NCBI RefSeq assembly: GCF_945605565.1
Contig: NZ_OX216966.1
Location: forward strand, 1,353,001-1,417,000
From: Paenibacillus dendritiformis
GTDB lineage: Bacteria > Bacillota > Bacilli > Paenibacillales > Paenibacillaceae
DNA length: 64,000 bases
Direction of reading: 5' to 3'
Below the pieces are notes generated by a model. It was not told the origin of the DNA and did no database searches. It saw nothing but the letters and a program-made list of their open reading frames with translations. This document shows, piece by piece, positions 33,800 to 43,762 of this stretch (its first letter is position 1; each line of letters begins with the position of its first letter). The translations under genes and the position numbers were made by a program.

Positions 33800-34867
33800 A
33801 TGATGATAATTCGCACCGGATTATGCATATTGCTCGCCAGCAGCGTCCTGATCAGCGGGTGTCAGAACAATCTGGGGTTCAACCTGTCGGGAGAGCAGAT
33901 TGTGGACAAGGTGCTGGAGAACGGGAAGGAGTCGTTCTCCTATTATGGGGAGAGCCTGAGCACCACCTATGAGAATGGGAAGCAAAAAGACAGCTACCTG
34001 ATGAAGGAATGGCTTGATGGCGAGTCCGATCGGATGCGTCTCGAGGTGACGTCGGCGAAGGATAGCACGGTTACGGTGAACGACGGGCATCAGTTCATCG
34101 TATGGGATCAGACGGGGGGCGAAGCCTTCCGCATGTCGGTGCGGGGGGACAGCCCGCCGCTGACGCAGCGGGAGCAGATGAAGCAGATGCTGGAGAAGCT
34201 GCAAGCCACTCATGATTTCGAGACGGTGGGTGAAGAGAAGGTCGGCGAGTGGAACACGATTCATTTCAAGGCGATCGCGAAAAAAAAGGATGATCTGTTC
34301 CAGCGGATGGAGCTATGGATCGATCCGAAGACGTGGATGATGCTGAAAACCGTGTTCGAAAGCGGACCGGTTCGTTCAGAGTCAATCTATACGAAGCTGG
34401 ATATGTCTCCGAGCTTCGACGAGGATACGTTCAAGTTGGATATCCCGGAAGGCATCTCCGTGCTCGATCTGGATCCGACGATGGAGACGAGGAATGTGAC
34501 GCTCGCAGAGGCGGAGGCGGCACTTGGCCGCCCCTTTCTCCAGTGGCGGGCGGACGGCGTGAAGCTGATGGAAATCAACCTGTATGACCTGCAAGAAGAA
34601 TTTGATCGGACAGAAATCTCGCTGAATTATTGGAAGGACGATCAGCCGTATCTGACGCTAAGCGTCTCTACGGCACCACCGGAAGGAGCGGGCATGGGAA
34701 CGGAATACGGGATGGAGAAGGTCGAGGTTCGCGGGCAGACGGGCTTTTACGACGACTCCCTCCATTCGCTCTGGTGGAATGAGGATGGCCTGCGGTACAC
34801 CATGATGCCGGAGCTGGACTTCATGACAAAGGAACAGGTGCTGTCGATTGCCGGGCAGCTCCGATGA
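33800..34867 (+). CDS. LolA-like / DUF4367-type lipoprotein
   Basis: This 355-residue lipoprotein has a signal peptide with lipobox LISGC near residues 17-21. The body resembles LolA-like beta-sheet proteins of Firmicutes, with YxxxxWxD-type elements (MELWIDPKTWMML). A C-terminal DUF4367-like part contains GQTGFY and LRYTM. These proteins are thought to bind lipid or hydrophobic ligands outside the membrane. GAGGAGG precedes ATG 33800. The gene lies 15 bp after the histidine kinase and may be an accessory sensor or an output of it. Confidence 0.75.
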   Translation: MMIIRTGLCILLASSVLISGCQNNLGFNLSGEQIVDKVLENGKESFSYYGESLSTTYENGKQKDSYLMKEWLDGESDRMRLEVTSAKDSTVTVNDGHQFIVWDQTGGEAFRMSVRGDSPPLTQREQMKQMLEKLQATHDFETVGEEKVGEWNTIHFKAIAKKKDDLFQRMELWIDPKTWMMLKTVFESGPVRSESIYTKLDMSPSFDEDTFKLDIPEGISVLDLDPTMETRNVTLAEAEAALGRPFLQWRADGVKLMEINLYDLQEEFDRTEISLNYWKDDQPYLTLSVSTAPPEGAGMGTEYGMEKVEVRGQTGFYDDSLHSLWWNEDGLRYTMMPELDFMTKEQVLSIAGQLR

Positions 34868-34899
34868 TGAGATGACAGGTTGGGACAAGGAGGAGGATT

Positions 34900-35376
34900 A
34901 TGAACGAAGCATCGACCAGACGGCTCCATCCGGACTTCATGAAGGTGGCCCGCATTCGCGCATGCGTGGCCCATCTCGTTCTCTTCGCGATGGTTATCGC
35001 GTATGCCATCGCAGCCCATATCCAGGGGTGGGTGAAGTATCCGGGCTGGATTGCTTTCGTTCTGTTTTTGGCGACGGGCGTATGGTATATTTTCCTCTCG
35101 CCCGTGTTGACTTACCGTTATTTTAGCTATGATGTGCGTGAAGAGGAAGTGGAGATTCATTCGGGCATCTTTTTCCGGAAATATGTGCTCGTGCCGATGA
35201 CCCGCGTGCAGCATGTCGAGAAGGCGAGCGGCCCCGTGCTGCGGAAGTTCGATCTGGCCCAGATCTCGATCGTGACCGCGGCCACGACCCATGAGATCCA
35301 GGGCTTGAAAGCCGCGGACGCCGAAGCGCTGAAGCAGCGTATCGCCGTCCTCGCCAGGGTGGAAGACGATGAATAA
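34900..35376 (+). CDS. ydbS: YdbS-like bacterial PH-domain (bPH2) membrane protein
   Basis: The 158-residue protein has two membrane segments at about 23-45 and 50-68, then a single bPH2 domain (YFSYDVREEEVEIHSGIFF in part, MTRVQHVEKASGPVLRKF in part). Length and order match B. subtilis YdbS, which is encoded next to YdbT. GGAGGA precedes ATG 34900. It overlaps the ydbT-like start by 8 bp, so the two are probably made in fixed ratio. In B. subtilis the pair contributes to resistance to a bacteriocin of the amylocyclicin type. Confidence 0.88.
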   Translation: MNEASTRRLHPDFMKVARIRACVAHLVLFAMVIAYAIAAHIQGWVKYPGWIAFVLFLATGVWYIFLSPVLTYRYFSYDVREEEVEIHSGIFFRKYVLVPMTRVQHVEKASGPVLRKFDLAQISIVTAATTHEIQGLKAADAEALKQRIAVLARVEDDE

Positions 35377-36835
35377 GGAGCAGGAGAATCGCCTTCACCC
35401 GCTGTTCATTGTGTTCTCGTTGGTGAAGACGCTGAGAAATCTATGGCCGCTGCTGCTGATATTGTTCTTCAAAGGGACTCAGCATCCGCAGCGTTATCTT
35501 GTCATTGGAGGAGCCGCCTTGCTGCTGTTCCTCGCGGCGGACATCATCAAGTGGCGCCGCTTCAGATATCAGGTGGAAGCTGACAAGCTTCTTATCCGCC
35601 AAGGGCTGTTCTTCCGGGATGAGAAAACGATCTATTACAGCCGGATTCATTCGGTGCAGGTGGAGCAGCCTTTGCTGCAGCGCCTCTTCGGCATGGCGCA
35701 GCTGAAGATCGAGACGCCGGGCGGAAGCGGCGAGTCGGACGGCGTCCTCCCTGCGCTGTCGCAGGAGAGAGCGGAGGAGCTGCGCAGCCTGCTCATGCAG
35801 CGCAGTCAGGGGCGTGAATGGCCGGAGGAAGCCGCGGCGGACGGCAGCGGCGCCCAATATCCGTCGGAGGCGGAGGGCGCCCGGCCGCTCTCCCTCGTCC
35901 GCATGTCGGCAGCCCAACTGTTCGTCGGGGCGCTCAGCACGATGAATCCCGGGCTGGTGCTGGCGTTCTTCGCCGGGCTGCTCTCGTTCGCCGATGACAT
36001 TGTGAAGCTGATCGTACCGAAGCGAATCTCGGACCAACTGCTGCATGCCATCGAATCAAGCGTGTCCGGACCGGTGTCGCTCGCGATCGTGGGCGCCGGG
36101 GCGCTGCTTGGCGCCTGGCTGCTGTCCTCCCTGCTCTATATCGTCAAATATTACGGGTTCACGGCGGAGGAGCGGGATGGAAGCATCGTCGTCACATACG
36201 GGCTGTTCGAGAAAAAAATGAACGCGATCAAGCCGGAGCGCGTTCAGGCGATCGTCGTGAAGGAGGGGCTGCTCCGGCAGGCGCTGGGCTATGCCGAGAT
36301 CGAGGTCCGCGTCGTCTCGTCGGACATGAAGGAAGCGCTGATGCTGCATCCCTACGTCCCGGTCGGCGACATCCCGGAGCTGCTGTCACGCTGCCTGCCG
36401 GGCTTCGAGCTTGGCTCGGTACAGCACGGCGCGCCGCGGCGGGCCTGGTGGTATTATATCCGCTTCCGCCTGCTGTTCCTCGCGCTTGCCTTCATTGGCG
36501 TATACGGGTTCCTGGGAGCCTACGCCTATTGGGTGCTGGCGCTGCTGCCTCCGCTGCTGCTCACCGGCTGGCTGGGCTTCCGCGACGCCGGCGTCGGGCT
36601 GCGGGATCGGCAGTTCATTGTGCGGAACCGGATCATTGCGCGCAAGACCTGCTATGTGCTGCGCCCGCAAATTGTCGCTCTGCAGATGGGGCGGACGTAT
36701 TTTCAGGAGACGAAGCGTCTGATGTCGCTCAAGGCTCATCTGCTGAACGGCAATGATTTCTCGGTGGCCTGTCTGGATGAACAGGATGTACAAGAGATTT
36801 GGACGTGGTATCGGCATAGGAAGAGAGTAAGGTAG
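35369..36835 (+). CDS. ydbT: YdbT-like membrane protein with three bPH2 domains
   Basis: This 488-residue protein has pairs of membrane segments separated by bPH2 repeats. The first reads LLIRQGLFF and YYSRIHSVQVEQPLLQRLFG, the second IVVTYGLFEKK and ERVQAIVVKEGLLRQ, the third near 415-480. Size and architecture match YdbT. It is the fifth gene of the TCS-lipoprotein operon and is followed by an intrinsic terminator. The context suggests an envelope-defence module under local two-component control; that link is inferred. Confidence 0.88.
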   Translation: MNKEQENRLHPLFIVFSLVKTLRNLWPLLLILFFKGTQHPQRYLVIGGAALLLFLAADIIKWRRFRYQVEADKLLIRQGLFFRDEKTIYYSRIHSVQVEQPLLQRLFGMAQLKIETPGGSGESDGVLPALSQERAEELRSLLMQRSQGREWPEEAAADGSGAQYPSEAEGARPLSLVRMSAAQLFVGALSTMNPGLVLAFFAGLLSFADDIVKLIVPKRISDQLLHAIESSVSGPVSLAIVGAGALLGAWLLSSLLYIVKYYGFTAEERDGSIVVTYGLFEKKMNAIKPERVQAIVVKEGLLRQALGYAEIEVRVVSSDMKEALMLHPYVPVGDIPELLSRCLPGFELGSVQHGAPRRAWWYYIRFRLLFLALAFIGVYGFLGAYAYWVLALLPPLLLTGWLGFRDAGVGLRDRQFIVRNRIIARKTCYVLRPQIVALQMGRTYFQETKRLMSLKAHLLNGNDFSVACLDEQDVQEIWTWYRHRKRVR

Positions 36836-36858
36836 GAGAGCGGTGCGCCGCTCTTCAG

Positions 36859-36894
36859 AGATCGGGCGGTTCAAGTGTGCGCTCGGTCTTTTTG
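36859..36894 (+). terminator. Terminator after ydbT
   Basis: AGATCGGGCG (36859-36868) pairs with CGCTCGGTCT (36880-36889) using two G-U pairs. TTTTT follows. A smaller GAGCGG/CCGCTC hairpin precedes it at 36838-36853. Confidence 0.8.
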
Positions 36895-36987
36895 CCGTGG
36901 CGCTTGTCACTTTTGTTCGCGGTCATGTTGGTGCTCCCAATACGCAGGAAAAGTGTGGTAGATTAATAGATAGAGTGCGGTGAAGTA

Positions 36988-37377
36988 ATGGCAGGCGATC
37001 CGAATCCGAACAATATGTTCATTCGTGAGGATGGCCAAGTTGCCGTTATCGACTGGATGAACGCGTCGATCGGGAATCCGGAAGCCGACTTGGCCGAATA
37101 TATGATTATGATCAGGTATGCGGTCCTGCCATCTGAGCTTCCCGGCAGCATCTCGGAATTTTTGGATCCGATGAGAGAAGCGATTATCGATATCTTTATG
37201 GATGAGTATACGAAGTTATCGGGAATGACCTATGAAGAAGTATATCCATGGCTTGTGCCCGTTACCGCCCGCAAATTAGCGGCGGATGCCATTTCGGAGG
37301 AAGAGAAGAGGTTATTGGTTCAGGAGATTCGAAGATTCTTGAAGGAGACGCAGGGAGGAGGCAAGAGTCAATGCTGA
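36988..37377 (+). pseudogene. Truncated aminoglycoside-phosphotransferase-family gene
   Basis: Only the C-terminal third of an APH-fold kinase remains. GDPNPNNMFI is the catalytic HGDLNPxN-type loop and AVIDWMNASIGNPEADLAEY (in part) the metal-binding ID segment. A full protein has about 280 residues; this has 129, and the 90 bp upstream do not encode the missing part. The usual His before GDPNPNN is replaced by Met-Ala. The fragment overlaps the next remnant by 7 bp, so this was once an operon. Confidence 0.75.
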
Positions 37378-37547
37378 ATTACATCACAAGGATGAGGAGC
37401 CGCATTGGCCATGATCCGCTGCTGTTATGCGGCGCGAGCATGATTTTGTATAATTCGTCGAAGCAGGTGCTGATGCTCAACCGATCGGATAACGGATGCT
37501 GGTGTTTCCCGGGCGGAGCCATTGAGCTTGGCGGCTCAACCTCATAA
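37371..37547 (+). pseudogene. Truncated NUDIX hydrolase gene
   Basis: The frame from ATG 37371 (GGGAGGAGG ribosome site) encodes the N-terminal 58 residues of a NUDIX protein: IGHDPLLLCGA, LNRSDNGCWCFPGGAIELG. It stops two codons after the opening GG of the NUDIX box, before the catalytic REUXEE part. The break lies near 37540. With the truncated APH gene it marks a decayed two-gene unit interrupted on both sides. Confidence 0.8.
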
Positions 37548-37696
37548 TCGGAGCTTGACAGCCAACTTGACTAAAAAATATGTGGTTGGAAATAGATGTT
37601 GTGTAAGAACGTGTCTTAGCGATCCTGTGATGAGTTTTAGCGACGAATGAGGTTGAGGAACTTCTCTGAACGACATCATTTTTAGGAGGGAACAAC

Positions 37697-38068
37697 ATGG
37701 AAGTTTTTGCAGAATGTTTAGCAAATATTGGTAACCCGCAACATCGGGCCCGAACGGAAGAGGTTTTGGCTTGGGTAACCCGCAAATTTCCAAAATTAAT
37801 GCCAAAGATTGCGTGGAATCAGCCTATGTTTACCGATCACGGCACATTTATTATTGGCTTTAGCGTAGCCAAACATCATTTGGCGGTTGCCCCTGAAAGG
37901 GCAGGGATTATTCATTTTTCTGATGAAATTGTGCAGGCTGGCTATGATCACACCAAGCAGTTGGTACGTATCCCGTGGGATAGTCCGGTTGATTTCTCAT
38001 TACTTGAGAAAATGATCGAGTTTAATGTTTTAGATAAGGCAGACTGTTCAACTTTTTGGCGGAAATAA
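37697..38068 (+). CDS. ydhG: YdhG/DUF1801 frataxin-like iron chaperone
   Basis: The 123-residue protein is very close in pattern to B. subtilis YdhG (Fra). [25 protein letters not shown] and the ending [12 protein letters not shown] are all characteristic. Fra is proposed to deliver iron for Fe-S cluster assembly and heme maturation. AGGAGGG precedes ATG 37697. It stands alone after the gene remnants and is convergent with the dipeptide operon; the weak CAGCC/GGCTG hairpin at 38078-38094 may separate the two. Confidence 0.9.
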   Translation: MEVFAECLANIGNPQHRARTEEVLAWVTRKFPKLMPKIAWNQPMFTDHGTFIIGFSVAKHHLAVAPERAGIIHFSDEIVQAGYDHTKQLVRIPWDSPVDFSLLEKMIEFNVLDKADCSTFWRK

Positions 38069-38126
38069 GTTCAAAAGCCAGCCTTGTTTTGGCTGACTCG
38101 CTGCAATGCTGTTTTATGACTATGCT

Positions 38127-39029
38127 TTAGCTTTTCATTTTCGGATCAAGCGCGTCCCGCAGGCCGTCTCCCATCAAATTAAACCCGAGGACAGTCAACA
38201 TGATGGACAACCCCGGGAATAATACGGTCCATGGGGCTTGAAGAATGTAGTTGCGGGATTCAGCCAGCATGGTGCCCCACTCCGATGCTGGAGCCTGCGC
38301 GCCCAAGCCTAGAAATCCCAATGCTGCACATTCAATGATAGCCGTCGCAATGGCCAGCGTGCCCTGCACGATGATAGGGGCCAGACTGTTCGGAAGAATA
38401 TGATGAAAGATGACTCTGCCGTCTTTCATGCCAATGGCTTTCGCCGCCGCAATATATTCCTCTTCCTTGATAGCCAGCACTCGGGAACGGACCAACCGGC
38501 CAAAGGTCGGTACATTGATAATGGCAATGGCAATCAATGCATTTCTTAATGATGGTCCTAATGTAGCCACAATAGCAATCGCTAGTAAAATACTAGGGAA
38601 AGCCAGCAATATTTCAAAGATTCTGGAGATAATCATATCAAGCCATCTTCCGTAATATCCTGCTATCAAGCCCAGAACCGATCCGACAATGATGGACCCC
38701 GCAACAGAGACGAAGCCCACCCATAAAGAAAGCCGGGCGCCATAAATGATCCTGCTCAGTATATCCCGTCCGTATTCGTCCGTGCCAAACCAGTGCTGTG
38801 ACGATGGAGCTACATGTTTGTCTGATAATTTTTGAGAGTCATAGGAATAGGGAGCCAATAAATCTGCAAAAATAGCCAAGAAAAGAAAAAAGATGACGAT
38901 GCCCAATCCGACAATGGCGACTTTATTTCTTCTAAAACTTCTCCACCCATCCTTCCATGGCGAGATGGAGGGTTCTTCGTTCACAGGCGGAGCCGCGATC
39001 GGCGGGGGATTGCTGACGAGTTGTGCCAT
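38127..39029 (-). CDS. dppC: Dipeptide/oligopeptide ABC permease DppC
   Basis: This 300-residue inner permease starts with a Pro-rich cytoplasmic tail and has six membrane segments. The HWFGTDEYGRDILSR signature (C-type permeases) and an EAA loop (YIAAAKAIGMKDGRVIFHHILPN in part) are present. It ends the five-gene minus-strand operon and pairs with the DppB-like permease encoded 12 bp upstream. Confidence 0.93.
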   Translation of the reverse strand: MAQLVSNPPPIAAPPVNEEPSISPWKDGWRSFRRNKVAIVGLGIVIFFLFLAIFADLLAPYSYDSQKLSDKHVAPSSQHWFGTDEYGRDILSRIIYGARLSLWVGFVSVAGSIIVGSVLGLIAGYYGRWLDMIISRIFEILLAFPSILLAIAIVATLGPSLRNALIAIAIINVPTFGRLVRSRVLAIKEEEYIAAAKAIGMKDGRVIFHHILPNSLAPIIVQGTLAIATAIIECAALGFLGLGAQAPASEWGTMLAESRNYILQAPWTVLFPGLSIMLTVLGFNLMGDGLRDALDPKMKS

Positions 39030-39041
39030 GACATTTCCCTC

Positions 39042-40046
39042 CTATTTATACTTAATTCTTGGATCGATGGCTGCATACAACAAATCGACGAACAGATTAA
39101 TCATAATAAAGATGAAGGCAATGACTAAAATTCCAGACTGAATCACCGGATAATCGCGGTAATTGATCGCATTGTAAATATAGGTGCCAATTCCCGGCCA
39201 ACCGAATATGGTCTCCGTTAATATCGCCCCTCCGAGCAGCATGCCTGTCTGCAGACCGATGACCGTCACAACGGGGATTAACGCGTTTTTCAAGGAATGC
39301 TTATACACCACCCAGAACATTCTCATCCCTTTTGCACGAACGGTGCGGATAAAATCGGAACGCATCACCTCAAGCATGGAGGATCTTGTCATGCGGGCGA
39401 TAATCGCCATTGGAATCGTGGCTAATGCAATACCAGGCAAGATTAAGTGACGGATCACCTCGATAAATTGATCAAATCTTCGATGTAACAACGAATCAAT
39501 TAAATATAAATTCGTGATCGCCTCCACGGGATCCCGTATATTATCCCGCCCGGTCGTCGGCAAAAGATCCCACTTCAGCGCGACGATGTATTGTTCCATC
39601 AAGCCAAGCCAAAAAATAGGCATCGATACGCCGATAAGCGCGATAATCATGGCAACATAATCGAACCATGAATTTTGGAACCAAGCTGAAATAATCCCGG
39701 CATTTACACCGATGACAACCGCAATAATCATAGCAATGATGGCAAGTTCAATCGTTGCTGCTAAATAAGGCCAAATTTCCTCTGCGACCGGAGTTCTTGT
39801 TTTTAGGGAGACACCCAAATTTCCTGTAAACAATCCGCCCAAATATTCGAAAAATTGGATATACCATGGCTGGTCTAAGCCTAATTCCTTGGTAAGTGCC
39901 GCCACAGCATCCTTTGTCGCCTGCTGGCCAAGAATAAGCTGTGCCGGGTTGCCTGGAATGGCTCGAATCATCATGAACACGATAAACGCCATTCCCAGAA
40001 GCACCGGAATTAAGGCTCCCAGCCGTTTTATTGTGAAAGATAACAA
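39042..40046 (-). CDS. dppB: Dipeptide/oligopeptide ABC permease DppB
   Basis: The 334-residue B-type permease has an N-terminal membrane helix followed by MMIRAIPGNPAQ, the GLDQPWYIQFFEYL stretch and an EAA loop (FIRTVRAKGM). An unusually long loop between membrane segments 3 and 4 (RDNIRDPVEAITNLYLIDSLLHRR in part) is typical of this subfamily. It lies between the binding-protein and dppC genes. Confidence 0.93.
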   Translation of the reverse strand: MLSFTIKRLGALIPVLLGMAFIVFMMIRAIPGNPAQLILGQQATKDAVAALTKELGLDQPWYIQFFEYLGGLFTGNLGVSLKTRTPVAEEIWPYLAATIELAIIAMIIAVVIGVNAGIISAWFQNSWFDYVAMIIALIGVSMPIFWLGLMEQYIVALKWDLLPTTGRDNIRDPVEAITNLYLIDSLLHRRFDQFIEVIRHLILPGIALATIPMAIIARMTRSSMLEVMRSDFIRTVRAKGMRMFWVVYKHSLKNALIPVVTVIGLQTGMLLGGAILTETIFGWPGIGTYIYNAINYRDYPVIQSGILVIAFIFIMINLFVDLLYAAIDPRIKYK

Positions 40047-40164
40047 ATCTGTTCACCTCTTTTTTCAAGCTGCTTGTAAAAAAGGAGGAGCATGATCCGA
40101 CCATACTCCTCATTGTCCATGCTATGATCAGAATGCGCGCAATCCTAGGCGTCCTCGCTGCAGA

Positions 40165-41760
40165 TTATTTGATCGATACGTTAATAAAGGATTGAGTTCC
40201 CGTTGGATGCGGGAAAAATCCTTGAATTTCTTTAATGCCTGCAAGCTGAGGTTTGGAGTGAGCCAGAGGAACCCAGGGCGCTTCTTCATGAATAATTTCC
40301 TGTGCTTTTTTGTACAGCTCATTACGTTTGTTTTCATCCGGGTTGGATTGCGCTTCGATCAGGATATCATGCAATTCGTCATTGCTGTAACGCGAGTAGT
40401 TGTTCGATCCGATATTGTCTTTATCCAATAAGGTATAGATGAAGTTATCGGCATCTCCATTATCTCCGGTCCAGCCAAGCATAAATGTAGGAGCTTCTCC
40501 AGCTTGAACCTTTTCTAAGTAAGTACCCCAGTCAAACGTTACGATATTTGCTTTGATGTTGACTTCCTTCAAAGCGGCTTGAATCGCTACGGCTACTTTT
40601 TGGCCATCTGGCATATATGGTCGCGCAACAGGCATTGCCCACAGGTCCATTTCAAAGCCGTTTTCCAATCCGGCCGCTTTTAATAATGCTTTTGCTTTCT
40701 CAACGCTATATTCATAGTCGACAATGTCGTCATTATAACCGCTGATAGATGGCGGCATCGGGTTTTTGGCAGGTTCTGCTGTTCCTTCGTAAAAGTTAGC
40801 GATCAAAGCTTCTTTGTTAATGAGATGGCTGATTGCCTGACGGACCTCTTTTTTATCAAAAGGGGCCATTTCTGTATTGAAACCAAAGTACCCTACGTTC
40901 ATCGACGGTCGTTCGAATAGTTGTAATTTGCTGTTTGCTTTTACTTGACCTAGATCGCTGGGGTTCAGGCCATCCATCAAGTCAAGCTCGCCTTTCATCA
41001 AGGCATTCAGCCGGGCGGAGTTGTCAGCAATGACTTTGAACTTTACGCCGTCTAGCTTAGGAAGGCCGGCTTGCCAGTAATCTTCATTCTTGACAAGCTC
41101 GATCGTGTCATTTGCTTTCCATGATTTAAATTTGAACGGACCTGTTCCAACCGGGTTTTTCGTGAAATCATCCCCATGTTTCTGGAGTGCACTAGGGCTG
41201 GCAATCGCAAACATGGTCATGGCCAAGTTTTTCAAGAATGGGGCTTGGGGACGATTCAATGTGAACACAACGGTGTGCTCGTCTTCCGCTTTTACCTCTT
41301 TAATGACATGACCAGGATCGCCTTCAAATCCGCCAAACATGGAAGAATAGTAGGCAAATTTTGCTTCGTCTTTACTTTGGGCCCAACGTTGGAAGTTGGT
41401 TACGACAGCTTCCGCGTTGAAGTCTGTTCCATCGTGAAACTTTACGCTTTTCCGCAGGTGAAACGTATACGTCAAGCCATCCTCAGTAACCTCCCATTTT
41501 TCAGCAAGTCCTGGCTCGATCTCCGTATTTTCTGTTTTATACTTTACAAGTGTTTCATAAATTTGCTGGGTAACAATAAAGGATTCTCCTTCTGTGGTGA
41601 TGGCTGGATCAAGCGCTGTGGAATCTGCTCCTCTTCCATAGATAAGTGTTCCGCCGCTTTCCGATTCATTGCCATTACTTTGGTTCCCGTTGTTGCATCC
41701 AGCGAGCACAACAGACAGGATCAGCATGCAAGTTAATAAGAGCCAACCGGTTTTCTTCAT
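40165..41760 (-). CDS. dppE: Peptide-binding lipoprotein DppA/DppE (SBP family 5)
   Basis: This 531-residue solute-binding lipoprotein has a signal peptide with lipobox VLAGC. SBP family 5 features follow: GADSTALDPAITTEGES, WEVTEDGLTYTFHLR and NPVGTGPFKFKSW. It delivers dipeptides or oligopeptides to DppBC. It lies third in the operon between the ATPase and permease genes, an order (D-F-A-B-C) seen in Bacillales. Peptide specificity cannot be read from sequence; heme or glutathione binding in the family is also known. Confidence 0.9.
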   Translation of the reverse strand: MKKTGWLLLTCMLILSVVLAGCNNGNQSNGNESESGGTLIYGRGADSTALDPAITTEGESFIVTQQIYETLVKYKTENTEIEPGLAEKWEVTEDGLTYTFHLRKSVKFHDGTDFNAEAVVTNFQRWAQSKDEAKFAYYSSMFGGFEGDPGHVIKEVKAEDEHTVVFTLNRPQAPFLKNLAMTMFAIASPSALQKHGDDFTKNPVGTGPFKFKSWKANDTIELVKNEDYWQAGLPKLDGVKFKVIADNSARLNALMKGELDLMDGLNPSDLGQVKANSKLQLFERPSMNVGYFGFNTEMAPFDKKEVRQAISHLINKEALIANFYEGTAEPAKNPMPPSISGYNDDIVDYEYSVEKAKALLKAAGLENGFEMDLWAMPVARPYMPDGQKVAVAIQAALKEVNIKANIVTFDWGTYLEKVQAGEAPTFMLGWTGDNGDADNFIYTLLDKDNIGSNNYSRYSNDELHDILIEAQSNPDENKRNELYKKAQEIIHEEAPWVPLAHSKPQLAGIKEIQGFFPHPTGTQSFINVSIK

Positions 41761-41787
41761 AATATCCCCCCATTAGTGTAATCGTTT

Positions 41788-42777
41788 TCAATTTATGTCT
41801 ACGCGGACTTGTTCGTATAAGTGACAAGCCACGTAATGACCTGGTTCAATTTCACTTAGCTGCGGGCGGGCAGCCGAACATGGTTCAAATGCCTTCGGAC
41901 ATCGGGTATGGAATGGGCACCCCGTTGGCGGGTTAACCGGACTTGGCACATCACCCTCCAGAATAATCCTTTCCCTACGGTAAGTAACATCCGCAATGGG
42001 AACAGCTGATAATAACGCTTGTGTATAGGGATGAAGCGGCTTGTCATATAATTCTTCCGTACCCGATATTTCGACCAGCTGACCCAAGTACATCACGCCT
42101 ACCCGATCGCTGATATGGCGGACAACGCCTAAGTCATGTGCGATGAACAGATAGGTGAGCTCATATTCTTGTTGCAGATCCTGAAGAAGATTCAATACTT
42201 GCGACTGGATCGACACGTCCAGAGCGGATACAGGCTCATCGGCGATAATAAGCTTCGGGTGAATAGCAAGTGCCCTTGCTATGCCGATTCGCTGCCGTTG
42301 TCCACCGCTGAACTGGTGGGGGTAACGGGATGCGTGGTAGGTGCTTAGGCCAACGACTTCCAATAATTCCTTTACCCTTCGTTTTCGTTCCAACCTGTCC
42401 TTTACGCCATGGACAATGAGCGGTTCCTCAAGGATTTTTCCAATCGTATGACGAGGGTTTAATGAGGCAAAGGGATCCTGAAAGACCATTTGCATGTTCC
42501 TGCGCATCTTCCTCAGTTCATTGCCAGACAGCTTCGTAATATCCTGTCCTTCGAAATAAATACTTCCTTCGCTCGGTTCAAGAAGTCTGAGCAGCATTCT
42601 CCCCGTTGTGGACTTCCCGCAGCCGCTCTCTCCGACAAGCCCAAGAGTTTCCCCCTTGTTGATGTGAAAGGATACACCGTCCACGGCTTTCACCGCGCTT
42701 ACGGTTTTCCCCAGAGGACCTCCTTTTATCGGAAAATGCATTTTCAAGTTTTCAACTTGAACTAAGGGCTGAGTCAT
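41788..42777 (-). CDS. dppF: Peptide ABC transporter ATPase DppF
   Basis: The 329-residue ATPase has Walker [10 protein letters not shown]-loop [14 protein letters not shown] signature [10 protein letters not shown], Walker B LIIADEP and the oligopeptide-type C-terminal cysteine motif ([14 protein letters not shown]) that can hold an Fe-S cluster. GGAAAGGAG precedes ATG 42777. It overlaps the DppD gene by 26 bp. Confidence 0.95.
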   Translation of the reverse strand: MTQPLVQVENLKMHFPIKGGPLGKTVSAVKAVDGVSFHINKGETLGLVGESGCGKSTTGRMLLRLLEPSEGSIYFEGQDITKLSGNELRKMRRNMQMVFQDPFASLNPRHTIGKILEEPLIVHGVKDRLERKRRVKELLEVVGLSTYHASRYPHQFSGGQRQRIGIARALAIHPKLIIADEPVSALDVSIQSQVLNLLQDLQQEYELTYLFIAHDLGVVRHISDRVGVMYLGQLVEISGTEELYDKPLHPYTQALLSAVPIADVTYRRERIILEGDVPSPVNPPTGCPFHTRCPKAFEPCSAARPQLSEIEPGHYVACHLYEQVRVDIN

Positions 42778-43762
42778 GGATGTCTGCTCCTTTCCCGTCT
42801 TCGTATAACCAGCAACTCACCTTTTGTCCATTGGCGAAGCTCTGTAATGAGGGCTCTTCACTCACACATCGTTCCGTTGCATGTGCGCAGCGCGGCGCAA
42901 AAGAACAGCCCTGTCTGCGAGAACCCGGCTTCGGAACCTGACCTGGTATCGAATAGAGTCTTTCCTTTTTCTCTCGCATGTCTGGAACAGACTGGATGAG
43001 ACCGATGGTGTAAGGATGCTTGGGATGTTGGAAAATCGTTCGCACATCGCCCTCTTCCACAATCTTGCCGGCATACATAACGACCATTCGCTGGCACATT
43101 TCCGCTACAACGCCTAAATCATGCGTAATCATCATAATCGCCGTCTTTGTTTCTTGATTTAATTTCTTCATAAGCTCAAGGATTTGGGCTTGAATCGTCA
43201 CATCCAACGCGGTAGTCGGTTCATCTGCGATAAGCAGTTCGGGTTCACACATCATAGCCATGGCAATCATGACCCTCTGCCTCATGCCGCCAGAGAGTTG
43301 ATGAGGATATTCATTGATTAAGGCTTCGGCTCTTCCGAGTCCTACCTGCTTCATCATTTCTATCGCTCTCGCCTTGGCTCGTTTTTTATCTGTTTTTTTA
43401 TGAATTCGCAGCGCTTCGGTTAATTGCTCCCCGATTGTAAATAAAGGGTTCAAGCTGGTCATTGGTTCCTGGAAGATCATCGCAATTTGGTTACCGCGGA
43501 TTTTCCTCATCTTCGCTTCCGATAAAATGGGTAGTTTTTCTCCTTTAAAATGAATATCTCCGCTAACTTTTCCAGTCATTGCAGGGATAAGTCCCATAAT
43601 CGACAAGGACGTTACACTCTTTCCGCATCCAGATTCTCCGACAATCCCCAATATCTCACCGGGATGAATATGAAAACTAACCGAATGGACAACGGGAACG
43701 ACACCGTCATCCGTGTGGAAGCTTATACTTAACTTCTGGACTTCAATAATTGGAGATACCAA
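42752..43762 (-). CDS. dppD: Peptide ABC transporter ATPase DppD
   Basis: This 336-residue ATPase has Walker [10 protein letters not shown]-loop [11 protein letters not shown], signature LSGGMRQRV and Walker B LLIADEP. Its C-terminal cysteine motif is [14 protein letters not shown]. The start is TTG 43762 behind GAGGAGGAG; no ATG in this frame lies near the ribosome site. It is the first gene of the operon, preceded by a long gap. Confidence 0.95.
   Translation of the reverse strand: MVSPIIEVQKLSISFHTDDGVVPVVHSVSFHIHPGEILGIVGESGCGKSVTSLSIMGLIPAMTGKVSGDIHFKGEKLPILSEAKMRKIRGNQIAMIFQEPMTSLNPLFTIGEQLTEALRIHKKTDKKRAKARAIEMMKQVGLGRAEALINEYPHQLSGGMRQRVMIAMAMMCEPELLIADEPTTALDVTIQAQILELMKKLNQETKTAIMMITHDLGVVAEMCQRMVVMYAGKIVEEGDVRTIFQHPKHPYTIGLIQSVPDMREKKERLYSIPGQVPKPGSRRQGCSFAPRCAHATERCVSEEPSLQSFANGQKVSCWLYEDGKGADIHDSALSSS

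Noticed and set aside
38070..38100. CAGCC/GGCTG hairpin between ydhG and dppC as a definite terminator
   Set aside because: The stem is only five bases and no T-run follows, so it is mentioned only within the ydhG entry.
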